A program made the position numbers and the translations under genes. A stretch of 64,000 bases of DNA from Arthrobacter sp. Y81 (lineage in GTDB: Bacteria; Actinomycetota; Actinomycetes; Actinomycetales; Micrococcaceae), in assembly GCF_002929335.1 (NCBI RefSeq), contig NZ_PJIL01000004.1, forward strand, positions 186,001 through 250,000, given 5' to 3'. Shown here in pieces: positions 1 to 9,146 of this stretch. How positions within the stretch are numbered: position 1 is the stretch's first letter; the number at the start of each line of letters is the position of its first letter. The notes below the pieces were generated by a model that searched no databases, was not told where the DNA came from, and saw only the letters and a program-made list of their open reading frames with translations.

Positions 1-65
1 AGGCGGGCGGACAGACCCGTGATGAGCGGCGCCGTCCGGACCGCTTCGGCGACGGGCGCACTCAT
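1..65 (-). CDS. Partial gene, N-terminal 21 codons only
   Basis: An ATG on the minus strand at 65-63 overlaps the stop codon of kdgD in a TAATG arrangement and opens a frame that runs off the left edge. The visible residues (MSAPVAEAVRTAP followed by LITGLSAR) are too few to assign a family. The overlap shows translational coupling, so it is the third or later gene of the aldarate/uronate-type operon. Aldehyde dehydrogenases or enolase-family dehydratases are common in this position, but nothing visible here distinguishes them. Confidence 0.6.
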   Translation of the reverse strand, partial: MSAPVAEAVRTAPLITGLSAR

Positions 66-970
66 TAGCGGCCGGCCAGCTCGTAGCCCTTGGCCAGGAT
101 GGCCTTGAGCTGGACCAGCTGCTCTTCGGTGGGGTCGACCAGCGGTGCGCGGACCGGGCCCACCGGCAGGCCGCCCAGCCGGAGTCCGGCCTTGATCAGG
201 GAGACGCCGAACCCCGGGGTCTGGTCGCGGAGCCGGACCAGCGGGGCGTAGAAGCCGTCCAGCAGGGCGTGCCGGCGGTCCTCGTCACCGCTGGTGTAGG
301 CGTCGTAGTAGGCCTTGGCGATTTCGGGCGCCATGGCGAAGGCCGCCGAGGAGTAGAGCGGGATGCCCAGGCCGCGGTAGGCGCCCTGGGTCAGTTCCGC
401 GGTGAGCAGGCCGTTGAAGAGCAGGAAGTCCTCGCGGCCGGTGGCGTTGATGGCGCTGACGATTTCCTGAGCGAGGCCCACGTCGCCCAGGCCGTCCTTG
501 AAGCCGATCACCTTGGGGTTGGCGGCCAGGCGGGTCATGGAGGCGGCCGTGTATTTGGCGTTCCCGCGGTGGTAGACGATCACGGGCAGGCTGCTGGCCG
601 CGGCCACGGCCTCGATGTACGCCACCAGGCCGTCGGTGGGGCCGGTGACGAGGTACGGCGGGAGGACCAGCAGGGCGTCGGCTCCGGCTTCCTCGGCCAC
701 CCGGGCAGCGGCAAGCGCATGGCCCAGCGGCCCGCCGGCACCGGCAACCACCGGCACCTGGCCCGCTACCGCCTCGACGGCGGCAGTCACCACTGTGCGC
801 ACCTCGTCAATGCTCAGGGCATGGAATTCGCCGGTGCCGCAGGCCGGGAACACTCCGCCCGGACCGTGCGGCAGGCGGGACGTGATGTGCTCTTTGAGGA
901 CTTGCACATCCACGTCCCCTTGCGGTGTGAAGGGTGTGACGGGGAAGAACAGTACGCCGTCGAATTTCAT
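65..970 (-). CDS. kdgD: 5-dehydro-4-deoxyglucarate dehydratase (DHDPS/NAL family)
   Basis: This 301-residue cytosolic aldolase-fold enzyme converts 5-keto-4-deoxyglucarate to 2-oxoglutarate semialdehyde, CO2 and water in D-glucarate/galactarate catabolism. The family signature is clear: FPACGTGEF near residues 41-49, the catalytic Tyr133 in VIVYHRGNA, and the Schiff-base Lys158 in IGFKDGLGD. Length matches the family (about 300). AGGAG lies 5 bases before the ATG, and the start overlaps the upstream epimerase stop as ATGA, so the two are translationally coupled. Other DHDPS-family lyases are possible, but these motifs favour KdgD. Confidence 0.88.
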   Translation of the reverse strand: MKFDGVLFFPVTPFTPQGDVDVQVLKEHITSRLPHGPGGVFPACGTGEFHALSIDEVRTVVTAAVEAVAGQVPVVAGAGGPLGHALAAARVAEEAGADALLVLPPYLVTGPTDGLVAYIEAVAAASSLPVIVYHRGNAKYTAASMTRLAANPKVIGFKDGLGDVGLAQEIVSAINATGREDFLLFNGLLTAELTQGAYRGLGIPLYSSAAFAMAPEIAKAYYDAYTSGDEDRRHALLDGFYAPLVRLRDQTPGFGVSLIKAGLRLGGLPVGPVRAPLVDPTEEQLVQLKAILAKGYELAGR

Positions 971-1944
971 GGGGTCTCCTGGGATCCTGTGCCGGCCGCG
1001 ACCAGCGCGGCGGGGTTCTCATCGTTGAGGGGCAGTACATCGTTCGGCCCGGACAGCTCGGTACGCCAGCTCCGCGTGGGTTCCCAGCCGAGCAGTTCGC
1101 GGGCCTTGGTGATCGAAAATGCCGGGCTGGTGCCTGTGAGTCCGGCGGCAAGCTCCGCACTGCCGGGCAGGAATTGCGGCATCAGTTCGGCAAGGGGTGC
1201 TGTGGCCAGTGCGTCGGCGGCTCCCACGAAGAAGGTCTGGCCGTTGGGAATGGTGTCCATCTTGGCCAGCAGCAGGTCCAGGAAGTCCGCCACGTCGCGC
1301 GCATCCACGTAGTTGAAGAGTGCCGGTGCGGACAGGGCCGGATCGGCCAGCCGTTCGCGGACGGTGTGGCCCTGCTGGGTGGGCGCGCCCGCCCATTCCT
1401 CCGGAGAGATCACGTAGCAGGGACGGAAGGCCGCGTACCGGATGGCGTCCCCCTGGGCGGCGGCGAACATCTGCACGGTCTGTTCGGCGATGAGCTTGGA
1501 CAGTGCATAGGCGTTCCAGGGCCGGGGTGTGGTTTCCTCGTCCACCGGGAAGCTATCCGGCAGCCAGCCCGCAGGCGAACCGTAGCCCAGCACCGTTGGG
1601 CTGCTTGCCGTGATGATCTTGCCGATGCGCAGTTCCGTCGCCGCGCTGATGACGGCGTACGCCAGCCTCGTGTTGGTGCTGAGGATGACGTCTTCCGGGG
1701 CGCTGAACGGTACGGCGATCGCCGCAAGGTGGACGACGGCGTCGGGCGCTGTATCCCGAAGGAGGCGTACCGCCTCTCCCGGCGCCAGGAGGTCGGCAGT
1801 GCGCTGCTCGACGCCGTCGGGCAGCTGGGCGGCGGGAACGGCGTCACGGTCCACGGAGATGACCTGGTGGCCTGCGCCGGCGAGGCCGGCAACAACGCTG
1901 CGTCCCAGCCGGCCGGAGCCGCCGGTGACAAAAATCCTGCTCAT
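967..1944 (-). CDS. NAD-dependent epimerase/dehydratase family protein (extended SDR)
   Basis: A 325-residue extended short-chain dehydrogenase with the N-terminal Rossmann motif TGGSGRLG (residues 7-14), an HLAA segment near residue 72 and the catalytic pair Tyr146/Lys150 in YALSK. It sits between a Gfo/Idh oxidoreductase and kdgD and overlaps kdgD by 4 bases. That position suggests it oxidises or epimerises the sugar acid that feeds KdgD; a uronate dehydrogenase-type role is plausible but is inference, because substrate residues cannot be read. AAAGGAACC precedes the ATG. The protein is longer than typical uronate dehydrogenases (about 265), so a sugar-nucleotide or rhamnose-type epimerase remains possible. 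Confidence 0.75.
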   Translation of the reverse strand: MSRIFVTGGSGRLGRSVVAGLAGAGHQVISVDRDAVPAAQLPDGVEQRTADLLAPGEAVRLLRDTAPDAVVHLAAIAVPFSAPEDVILSTNTRLAYAVISAATELRIGKIITASSPTVLGYGSPAGWLPDSFPVDEETTPRPWNAYALSKLIAEQTVQMFAAAQGDAIRYAAFRPCYVISPEEWAGAPTQQGHTVRERLADPALSAPALFNYVDARDVADFLDLLLAKMDTIPNGQTFFVGAADALATAPLAELMPQFLPGSAELAAGLTGTSPAFSITKARELLGWEPTRSWRTELSGPNDVLPLNDENPAALVAAGTGSQETP

Positions 1945-1973
1945 ATTGGTTCCTTTAGGATTCAGGCCGCAGG

Positions 1974-3422
1974 CTAGGCGCCGCGGCGAAGATCGACGCC
2001 GAGTCCCAGGTCCGCGGTGCGGACCGGCAGCCCGGATTCCAGGGAGGCGTTGCCCGCGATGCCGACGGACACGGAGCGAAGCCCGTCCAGGTAGCCGGAG
2101 GGCCGGCCCAGGGGATCGTCGCCGGGGCCGTTGAACAGATCGGACAGGAGGAGTTCGTCGCCGCCGCCGTGGCCGCCTTCGCCGTTGACGATGGGCACCT
2201 CGTAGGCCGGCTCCCAGTGCCGCTGGACCACCAGGCGTTCGCCGTTGCGGCGGACCGCGTCCTCTTCTTCGACCGGCGTCGCAGAAGGGTCAACCACGGT
2301 CTTCTTGTCGGTGCTGTTCAGGACGGCGGCGCGCTCCACGACTTCAAGCTCCGCCCGGCCTTCGGTGCCGTTGACAGCTACGCGGTAGCCTTCCCACGGG
2401 CTGTGGGCGTTGAGTGAGTAGCTAAGGCGCGGCCCGCCCTGGTACTCCACCACCAGCGCCAGGTTGTCCTCGATGGTGATACCGGCCGTGAAGACGTCCT
2501 GGTCGCGGCGGTAGCCGTCGAAGTGTTCGTTGTCCAGGAAGAGTGCCTTGAGGCGTTCGTCGTCGCGGAGGTCAAGGGTGAAGGGATCCTTCTCCGCGCC
2601 GGCGGGGGCATCGGCGCTGGGCGTGCCGCGCTCGGGGCGGGGACCCAGGCCGCGTTCGGCGGCGTTTTTGTCGCCATAGAACTTCAGGCCACCGGAGGCG
2701 AAGACGCGCTCGGGGACGTCGTTGATCCACCAGTTGACCAGGTCGAAGTGATGGGATGCCTTGTGGATCATCAAACCGCCGGAGTTCTTCTTTTCGCGGT
2801 GCCAGCGGCGGAAGTAGTCCGCGCCGTGGACGGTGTCCAGGACCCAGCTGAAGTCGATCGAGGTGACCTTCCCGATCACGCCGCTCTGGATGATTTCCTT
2901 CAGGGCGCTGTTGCGCGGGGAGTACCGGTAATTGAAGGTGACCACCACGTTCCGGCCGGTCTCTTCCACGGCCTTGGTGATGCGGCGGCAGCCTTCGGCG
3001 TCGATGGTCAGCGGCTTTTCAACGACGACGTCGGCCCCCGCCTCGAGCGCCTCCACGATGTAGTCGGCGTGCGTGTAGTCGGGCGTGGTCACCACGACGC
3101 GGTCAATATCGTTGTCGCGGATGAAGGCGGTGAGACCGGCGGGGTCAAACGCCGCAACGGGACCGGGTGCCCCCAGTTCCTGGATGAGCCTCTGGTAGAA
3201 CTCCACCCGGCCGGGGTTGACGTCGGAGAAGGCCACGAGTTCGGCGGTGTCCGAGTGCTTGCCGAAGATTGCCCGGATGTACATTTCGGAACGGCCACCC
3301 GTGCCGATCAGGACGATCCGCGCCTTGCGGACAGGGCTGGCGGAGCGAGCGGCTGCGTCGGCAGTAGCGTCGTCGGCTGCGACGGCGCTGCCTGGATTGA
3401 CGGTGTTGGCTGTGTTGCCCAT
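1974..3422 (-). CDS. Gfo/Idh/MocA family oxidoreductase
   Basis: First gene of the operon, 482 residues. After a roughly 30-residue Ala/Asp-rich leader comes a Rossmann domain beginning ARIVLIGTGGRSEMY, then VVTTPDYTHADYI and the family EKPLTIDAEG motif, in which the Lys is the usual catalytic or NAD-proximal residue. The C-terminal alpha/beta dimer domain follows. Family members oxidise or epimerise sugars, inositols or sugar acids using NAD(P). It is 80-130 residues longer than typical members, because of the leader and an Ala/Pro/Glu-rich insertion around residues 255-275. The start is set by GAAAGGG upstream of ATG. Substrate is unknown; the operon context points to a sugar acid or its precursor. 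Confidence 0.8.
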   Translation of the reverse strand: MGNTANTVNPGSAVAADDATADAAARSASPVRKARIVLIGTGGRSEMYIRAIFGKHSDTAELVAFSDVNPGRVEFYQRLIQELGAPGPVAAFDPAGLTAFIRDNDIDRVVVTTPDYTHADYIVEALEAGADVVVEKPLTIDAEGCRRITKAVEETGRNVVVTFNYRYSPRNSALKEIIQSGVIGKVTSIDFSWVLDTVHGADYFRRWHREKKNSGGLMIHKASHHFDLVNWWINDVPERVFASGGLKFYGDKNAAERGLGPRPERGTPSADAPAGAEKDPFTLDLRDDERLKALFLDNEHFDGYRRDQDVFTAGITIEDNLALVVEYQGGPRLSYSLNAHSPWEGYRVAVNGTEGRAELEVVERAAVLNSTDKKTVVDPSATPVEEEDAVRRNGERLVVQRHWEPAYEVPIVNGEGGHGGGDELLLSDLFNGPGDDPLGRPSGYLDGLRSVSVGIAGNASLESGLPVRTADLGLGVDLRRGA

Positions 3423-3492
3423 TGCGGTGTAACCCTTTCGGAAGGCAGGAACCCTGGCCGCTTGACGGCCGGTAGCGGTGCGGTGAGAATAA

Positions 3493-3520
3493 TGAGAAAG
3501 CGTTTTCTCAGAGCGTTATA
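3493..3520 (-). promoter_or_regulatory. LacI-type operator overlapping a promoter
   Basis: TGAGAAAGCGTTTTCTCA at 3493-3510 is an 18-base inverted repeat with a central CG and only one mismatched pair on each side of the centre, the classic LacI-family AANCGNTT core. A minus-strand -10-like TATAAC lies at 3520-3515, so the operator would cover the transcription start of the Gfo/Idh-epimerase-kdgD operon. The adjacent divergent LacI gene (3602) is the obvious ligand-responsive repressor. I found no second copy near other promoters in the window. Confidence 0.75.
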
Positions 3521-3601
3521 AGCTTTGTATCAAGACTCTGGCGGTCACGTCAACCATCACCCGGACTGGGGAGGAGTCGGAGAAGCCCGGAAAGGGGCCA
3601 C

Positions 3602-4636
3602 ATGGGCAGGAGAGCCACCACCCGGCGAATCGGCATTGCCGACGTCGCACTCAAGGCTGGCGTTTCACACGCGACGGTGTCGCGTGTGATGAACGGCAAC
3701 TTCACCGTTGACGCCACCATCGCCGCCCGGGTCCGGGCAGCAGCCACCGAGCTGAACTACCAGCCGAACCCGGTGGGCCGCAGCCTGGCGCTGGGCAAGA
3801 CCGACACCATCGGCATTGTGGTGCCGGACCTCTCCAACCCCACGTTCCAGGCGATCCTCCGCGGCCTCAGCATGGCCGCCGCCCAGGACGGCTACCGCGT
3901 CCTGATCGCCGATTCCTCCGAGGTTTCCAGCGAGGAGGCCATCCTCGCCGGCGAGGCGCGCCGCCGGTGCGACGGCCTGGTGCTGTGCGCGCCGCGCATG
4001 AGCGATGCCGAACTGGAAGAGCTGGCGCCGTCACTGCAGCCCATGGTGCTGATCAACCGCACCACCGACGCCCACGCCCCCAGCCTGATGGTGGACTACG
4101 GCCAGGGCATCCAGGAACTCGCGGAACACCTCGTGGGCCTGGGCCACACGCGGCTCGCCTTTCTGGCCGGTCCCGAGCGGAGCGCGTCGAACGGCCTGCG
4201 CCTCCTGGGGCTGGAAAAGTTCAAGGCCGGGCACCCGGAGATTGACCTGCAGATGCTCGAGGGCGGCTCCAACTTCGAGGTGGGGCACCAGTCAGTGGAT
4301 GCGGTCCTTGCGAGCGGAGCCACCGGCGTCCTGGCCTTCAACGACCTTGTGGCCATGGGCCTGCTGAGCGGACTCCACGAGCGCGGCATCCGGGTCCCGG
4401 AGGACATCTCAGTGACCGGCTTCGACGATATCCCGTTCGCCCGCTACACCACGCCCACGCTCACCACGGCAGCGGTCCCCATCACCGAACTGGGCCAGCA
4501 GGCGTGGCACCGGATGCGGGACCTGATTCGCAACGTCCCCTCCGACGCAGCCCCCGAAGGTCCCACGGTATTCCAGCCACGCCTGGAAGGCCGCAGCAGC
4601 ACGGGACCGGCCAGCGCGGAGCGCCGCGGAGGCTAG
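3602..4636 (+). CDS. LacI family transcriptional regulator
   Basis: A 344-residue repressor with an N-terminal helix-turn-helix (IGIADVALKAGVSHATVSRV, residues 10-29), the hinge region (NPVGRSLALG) and a periplasmic-binding-protein-like effector domain starting TDTIGIVVPDLSN. It is divergent from the Gfo/Idh-epimerase-kdgD operon with a palindromic operator between them, so it most likely represses that operon until a sugar-acid ligand binds. The ATG follows GGAAAGGGG. Its TAG stop overlaps the TAG of the convergent TetR gene in one CTAG, so the two genes have no spacer. Confidence 0.9.
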   Translation: MGRRATTRRIGIADVALKAGVSHATVSRVMNGNFTVDATIAARVRAAATELNYQPNPVGRSLALGKTDTIGIVVPDLSNPTFQAILRGLSMAAAQDGYRVLIADSSEVSSEEAILAGEARRRCDGLVLCAPRMSDAELEELAPSLQPMVLINRTTDAHAPSLMVDYGQGIQELAEHLVGLGHTRLAFLAGPERSASNGLRLLGLEKFKAGHPEIDLQMLEGGSNFEVGHQSVDAVLASGATGVLAFNDLVAMGLLSGLHERGIRVPEDISVTGFDDIPFARYTTPTLTTAAVPITELGQQAWHRMRDLIRNVPSDAAPEGPTVFQPRLEGRSSTGPASAERRGG

Positions 4637-5241
4637 CCGGCGGGCGGAGCCAGCAAGACGTCGACGATCGTCGTCAGGCCATCCGCCATGTCCACACTCT
4701 TGTCATAGAGCCACTGCAGCTGCAGGCCGTCGAAGGCCGCCACCACCAGCCTGGCGAGCATCGTGGCGGACACGTCCGTGCGCACTTCGCCCGCGTCCTG
4801 GCGCCGGGCGATGTCCTGGGCAAGCTCCTCCACCACCTGGGCATAGCGCTCCTGGAAATAGGGGTGGGAATCATGCCCCGGGTCATTTGCGGTGGCTGAC
4901 GCCACGGCGTAGAGCGTAGTAAGCCCCGGCTCCTGGCGGTTCCGCTCGGCGATCGGCGCCAAAAGCCGGAGGCCCACTCCCGCCTCGTCACTGGTGGCCA
5001 GGCCGCGCCGGTCCCGCTCGGCAAGGACCGCCGTCAACAGCTCCTGCTTGCCCCGGAAATAGTGGAACAGTGTTGCTTCCTTCACGCCGACCAGCTCGGC
5101 AACCCGTTTGAGCGCCGTTCCCTCGAAGCCTTCCGTGGCAAAAACGTCAGTGGCCGTCTGGATTATCTGCTCGCGGCGCTCCGCCCCTTTTGCATAAGGG
5201 CCGCGGGTCTTGGTCGGTGACATTGAGCCAGTGTATTTCAC
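4633..5241 (-). CDS. TetR/AcrR family transcriptional regulator
   Basis: A 202-residue regulator with a canonical N-terminal HTH: RREQIIQTATDVFATEGF, then LKRVAELVGV and LFHYFRGKQELL (residues 22-69). The C-terminal ligand domain is not assignable. The frame starts at a GTG (5241); an in-frame ATG at 5223 has no better ribosome-binding site. It is divergent from the MFS permease and beta-glucosidase genes, which it probably represses. A short symmetrical AGTCAGACT at 5260-5268 in the intergenic region is a weak operator candidate. Confidence 0.85.
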   Translation of the reverse strand: MKYTGSMSPTKTRGPYAKGAERREQIIQTATDVFATEGFEGTALKRVAELVGVKEATLFHYFRGKQELLTAVLAERDRRGLATSDEAGVGLRLLAPIAERNRQEPGLTTLYAVASATANDPGHDSHPYFQERYAQVVEELAQDIARRQDAGEVRTDVSATMLARLVVAAFDGLQLQWLYDKSVDMADGLTTIVDVLLAPPAG

Positions 5242-5332
5242 TTTGTTCTTTAAAAATCTAGTCAGACTTGGTTTTTGTCGCTACCATCATTGTCAGGACC
5301 CAACGGAGGGTCACTTTTCGTCAGGAGGCAAT

Positions 5333-6616
5333 GTGGCCGTCAAGACCATTACCCAGGATTCCGCTGCTTCTCCGGCCAGCGGAACTCCACACAGCAGTAA
5401 CTCAAAGAGCAGCACTCCCCGCGCCTATGTCATCGGCATGCCCATCGCGAGTGCAGGCCTGTGGATGGCCGTACTGGCACCGGCCCTCGTGGTGCTGGCC
5501 ATCAAGGTCTCCGAGATCACCACGCCGGACACCCGGGCAGGGGCACTGAGCCTCGTGGCCGGCGTCGGCGCCATGGTGGCCCTGCTTGCCAACCCGTTCT
5601 TTGGCAGGCTCAGCGACCGCACCACGTCGCGGTTCGGCATGCGCAAGCCCTGGATCGTCGGCGGCTCCCTGGTGGGGCTGGCATCGCTCTTCCTGCTGGG
5701 CTCCGCCACCGACGTCGCCACCGTGCTCATTGCGTGGGTGATCGCCCAGCTCGGCTTCAACGCCGCGCTCGCGGCACTCGTGGCAACGCTCCCCGACCAG
5801 GCCGCTCCGGCCGAGCGCGGGCGCCTGTCCGGGCTGATCGGCATGACCCTGCCCGTGGGCCTGGTCGCAGCGGCCTTCTTCGCGCAACTGTTCGACAACG
5901 CCCTGCAGATGGCTGTGGTCCCCGGCGTTGTGGGAACCGCCGTCGCGATTGCCTTTGCCTTCACCTTCAAGGACCGGGTCCTGACGGAAAAGCCAGCCCC
6001 GCTGAACCTCAAGGAGATCCTGGGTTCGTTCTACTTCAACCCCCGCACCTATCCCGGACTGGGCTGGGCCTGGCTCACCAAATTCATGGTCTACATCGGC
6101 TACTGCGCAGGGCTGCTCTACCTCCCGTACTTCTTCACGGACCACCTTCACGTAGCGGAAACTGACGTCACCAGCCTGGTGTTCCAGGCCACCCTGGTCA
6201 GCTCCGCCGGCACGGTCGCCACCAGCCTTGCCGGCGGCTGGATCAGCGACCGCATCGGCAAGCGCAAAGGAATGGTCATCGCCTCGGCGCTGATCATGAT
6301 GGTGGGCCTGATCGTCATTGCCACCAGCAGCACCACCGACCAGGTCCTCGTGGGCCAGGCGATCGCCGGACTCGGCCTCGGCTGCTTCGGTGCCGTGGAC
6401 GTCGCCCTCATCGCAGACCTCCTGCCTGGCAGCCAGTCAGAGAACGCCAAGACCTTCGGCGTCTTCAACATCGCCCAGGCGCTGCCCCAGTCCCTGGTGC
6501 CCGCCGTTGCCTTCCCGGTCATCGCCTTCGGCGGTTACCCCGCCCTGTTCCTCGGCGGCGCAGCCGTCGGCATCATCGGCGCTGTCCTCGTCATCCGCAT
6601 CAAAGGAGTCAAGTAA
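5333..6616 (+). CDS. MFS transporter, probable beta-glucoside or sugar uptake
   Basis: A 427-residue polytopic membrane protein with about 12 hydrophobic segments in two halves. GRLSDRTTSRFGMRKPWI between TM2 and TM3 and GWISDRIGKRKG in the second half are the MFS loop motifs. The start is taken as the GTG at 5333 because AGGAGG lies 4 bases upstream; the frame is open further upstream, but without a site. The stop abuts the beta-glucosidase ATG (TAAATG), so the permease and hydrolase form one operon. A role importing the beta-glucoside that the next gene cleaves is inference from this pairing. The regulator is probably the divergent TetR protein. Confidence 0.85.
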   Translation: MAVKTITQDSAASPASGTPHSSNSKSSTPRAYVIGMPIASAGLWMAVLAPALVVLAIKVSEITTPDTRAGALSLVAGVGAMVALLANPFFGRLSDRTTSRFGMRKPWIVGGSLVGLASLFLLGSATDVATVLIAWVIAQLGFNAALAALVATLPDQAAPAERGRLSGLIGMTLPVGLVAAAFFAQLFDNALQMAVVPGVVGTAVAIAFAFTFKDRVLTEKPAPLNLKEILGSFYFNPRTYPGLGWAWLTKFMVYIGYCAGLLYLPYFFTDHLHVAETDVTSLVFQATLVSSAGTVATSLAGGWISDRIGKRKGMVIASALIMMVGLIVIATSSTTDQVLVGQAIAGLGLGCFGAVDVALIADLLPGSQSENAKTFGVFNIAQALPQSLVPAVAFPVIAFGGYPALFLGGAAVGIIGAVLVIRIKGVK

Positions 6617-9115
6617 ATGAACCCCGCACTGTCACCGGCCGTTTCGGTCCCGGCCTCGGATTCCCCCGACGCCGAGGCACGGATCCGCGAACTCGCCCGA
6701 AGCCTTACCCTCGAGCAGCAGGTCCAGATGCTGACCGGCGCGGACGTCTGGGCCACGCACTCCATTCCTGAAATCGGGCTGAGCCGCGTGGTGATGTCAG
6801 ACGGACCTTCCGGCGTCCGCGGCGAAGACTTCGACGAGCGCCACGACTCCATCTCCCTGCCGTCGTCGTCCGCCCTGTCCGCCACCTGGAGCGTCGAAAC
6901 GGCGCGCCGGTACGGCCAGGTCCTGGGACAGGAAGCGCGCCGCAAGGGCGTGCACGCCGTCCTGGGCCCCACCATCAACCTGCACCGCTCCCCGCTGGGC
7001 GGCCGCCACTTCGAATGCATGAGCGAGGACCCGCGGCTCACGGCAACCATGGCCGCCGGGTACGTCGCCGGCGTGCAGTCCATGGGCGTCGGCGCCACGC
7101 CCAAGCACTACCTGGCCAACGAGGCCGAAACGGACCGGTTCACCGCGGACTCCGTGGTGGCCGAGCGTCCCCTGCGCGAGCTCTACCTGGCGGCCTTCGA
7201 GGACGCCATCACGGAGTCCCGCGCGTGGCTGGTGATGAGCTCCTACAACTCCATCAACGGCACCACGGCCAGTGAGAACAAGCTGCTCGAAACCCCGCTG
7301 TCCACGGAATGGGGCTTTGACGGCGTGGTGGTTTCGGACTGGACCGGAGTCAGGTCCGTGGACGCGGCCAACGCACACCAGGACCTTGAAATGCCCGGCC
7401 CGGTGGGCCACTGGGGCCCCAAGCTGCTGGCCGCCGTGAACGACGGCCGGGTCAGCCGGGACGCCATCCTCGAGAAGGTCACGCGCATCCTGCGGCTGGC
7501 AGCCCGCGTGGGTTCCCTCGAGGGATTCACGCCTGCCGTGACGGAACTTCCCGCCCAACTGAACGGTGCCGCCGTCGCCCGTGAAGTGGCTGTCCGCGGC
7601 GCAGTGCTCGTCCGCAACGAAGGCGGCCTCCTGCCGCTGGACGCCACCAGGCTCAGCAGCGTAGCGGTGATCGGCCACAACGCCGAGGAAGCGCGCACCC
7701 AGGGCGGCGGCAGCGCCACCGTGATGCCCAAATACACCGTCTCGCCGCTCGAAGGGCTGCGGAAGGCACTGCCCGACGACGTCGACGTCGCCTATGTGCG
7801 TGGCGCCAAGGTGGCCGAGGGGCTGCAGGCGTTTCCCCGCAACTCGCTCCGCAACCCGGTGTCCGGCGTCGCCGGCATCCGGGTCACGTTCCTCGCCGGG
7901 GACGGCTCGGAGATTTCCGGCGAGGACCGGCTTGCGTCGCACCTGATCTGGTTCGGCGTGGGGATTCCCGACGGCGCCGCAGCCATCCGGATGCAGGCCG
8001 ACTGGACTGCCGGGACGGCGGGCGTCCACCACTTGGGCGTCGGGACTGTGGGGCAGATCCGGCTCGCTCTCGACGGCGCGGAGGTGTTCAACAGCGAGCT
8101 CGAGGACGACACAGACGTCCTCGGCGCCGCCCTGTTCGATCCGCCCAAGACGGTCCACGCCATTGAAACCGCGGCTGGCCAGAGCGTGCGGATCGAGGCC
8201 GAATACCAGCTGCCGAAGGAGCAGGTCATCCCGTTTACCGCCATCCTGCTGGGTGAGGAAACCGTGGTGGCCGATCCGCAGGCGGAGATCGACGCCGCCG
8301 TCGAAGCCGCCCGGGCAGCCGACGTGGCAGTGGTCGTGGTGGGCACCAATGCGGCCATCGAGTCCGAAGGATTCGACCGCAAGGACCTGGACCTTCCCGG
8401 CCGGCAGAACCAGCTGGTGGAGGCTGTGGCCGCGGTGAACCCGCGCACGGTGGTGGTGGTGAACTCCGGTTCGCCGGTGCTCATGCCGTGGCTGGACAAG
8501 GTGGGCGCCGTGCTGCTCGGCTGGTTCGGCGGCCAGGAATTCGGCACCGCTATCGCCGACATCCTGCTGGGCGCCGAGGAACCGGGCGGCCGCCTGCCCA
8601 CCACCTGGCCGGCCGCGCTGGCGGATGTGCCCATCCTCAACACCACGCCGGTTGACGGCAAGGTGGTCTATTCCGAGGGAATCCACGTCGGCTACCGGGC
8701 CTGGCTCAAGCAGCAGGCTGCCGGCGGAGCCGCCCCGGCCCTGCCGTTCGGTTTCGGACTGAGCTACACCACCTTCGAGCTGGGCACCGCCCACGCACCG
8801 CAGTCGGTTCCGGCCGGGCAGGACGCTGTGGTGCATGTTCCGGTCCGCAACACCGGCACGCGCACAGGCCGCGAAGTGGTCCAGGTGTACCTTGACCGCC
8901 CGGAGTCGGCTGTGGAGCGCCCGGTCCGCTGGCTCGCCGGCTATGCCGGAACGCACCTTGCACCGGCCGGAACGGACAGCGTTGAGGTGCGCATACCGGC
9001 GAAGGCCTTCGGGCATTACGACGGCGGGTGGCAGGTCGAGCAGGGCACGTTCCGCCTGCTGGTGGGCCGGCACGCGGCTGACGATTTCCAGGTGCTGGAG
9101 ATCGAACTGCGCTGA
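6617..9115 (+). CDS. Glycoside hydrolase family 3 beta-glucosidase with PA14 insert
   Basis: An 832-residue GH3 enzyme without a signal peptide, so it should act on imported beta-glucosides in the cytosol. The N-terminal TIM barrel contains SDGPSGVRG, GPTINLHRSPLGGR, KHYLANEAE and the nucleophile Asp241 in VVSDWTG. The second domain carries RNEGGLLPL, a PA14-like insertion around residues 400-545, the likely acid/base region AIESEGFDRKDLDLPG, and a C-terminal fibronectin-III-like domain. It follows the MFS gene with no gap, and its ribosome site lies in the end of that gene. A 16-base near-duplication containing TGCGCTGACT spans the stop codon. Beta-xylosidase or broader aryl-glucosidase activity cannot be excluded. 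Confidence 0.9.
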   Translation: MNPALSPAVSVPASDSPDAEARIRELARSLTLEQQVQMLTGADVWATHSIPEIGLSRVVMSDGPSGVRGEDFDERHDSISLPSSSALSATWSVETARRYGQVLGQEARRKGVHAVLGPTINLHRSPLGGRHFECMSEDPRLTATMAAGYVAGVQSMGVGATPKHYLANEAETDRFTADSVVAERPLRELYLAAFEDAITESRAWLVMSSYNSINGTTASENKLLETPLSTEWGFDGVVVSDWTGVRSVDAANAHQDLEMPGPVGHWGPKLLAAVNDGRVSRDAILEKVTRILRLAARVGSLEGFTPAVTELPAQLNGAAVAREVAVRGAVLVRNEGGLLPLDATRLSSVAVIGHNAEEARTQGGGSATVMPKYTVSPLEGLRKALPDDVDVAYVRGAKVAEGLQAFPRNSLRNPVSGVAGIRVTFLAGDGSEISGEDRLASHLIWFGVGIPDGAAAIRMQADWTAGTAGVHHLGVGTVGQIRLALDGAEVFNSELEDDTDVLGAALFDPPKTVHAIETAAGQSVRIEAEYQLPKEQVIPFTAILLGEETVVADPQAEIDAAVEAARAADVAVVVVGTNAAIESEGFDRKDLDLPGRQNQLVEAVAAVNPRTVVVVNSGSPVLMPWLDKVGAVLLGWFGGQEFGTAIADILLGAEEPGGRLPTTWPAALADVPILNTTPVDGKVVYSEGIHVGYRAWLKQQAAGGAAPALPFGFGLSYTTFELGTAHAPQSVPAGQDAVVHVPVRNTGTRTGREVVQVYLDRPESAVERPVRWLAGYAGTHLAPAGTDSVEVRIPAKAFGHYDGGWQVEQGTFRLLVGRHAADDFQVLEIELR

Positions 9116-9146
9116 CTTTCCTTGCGCTGACTCCCCTTCCCAGGGG

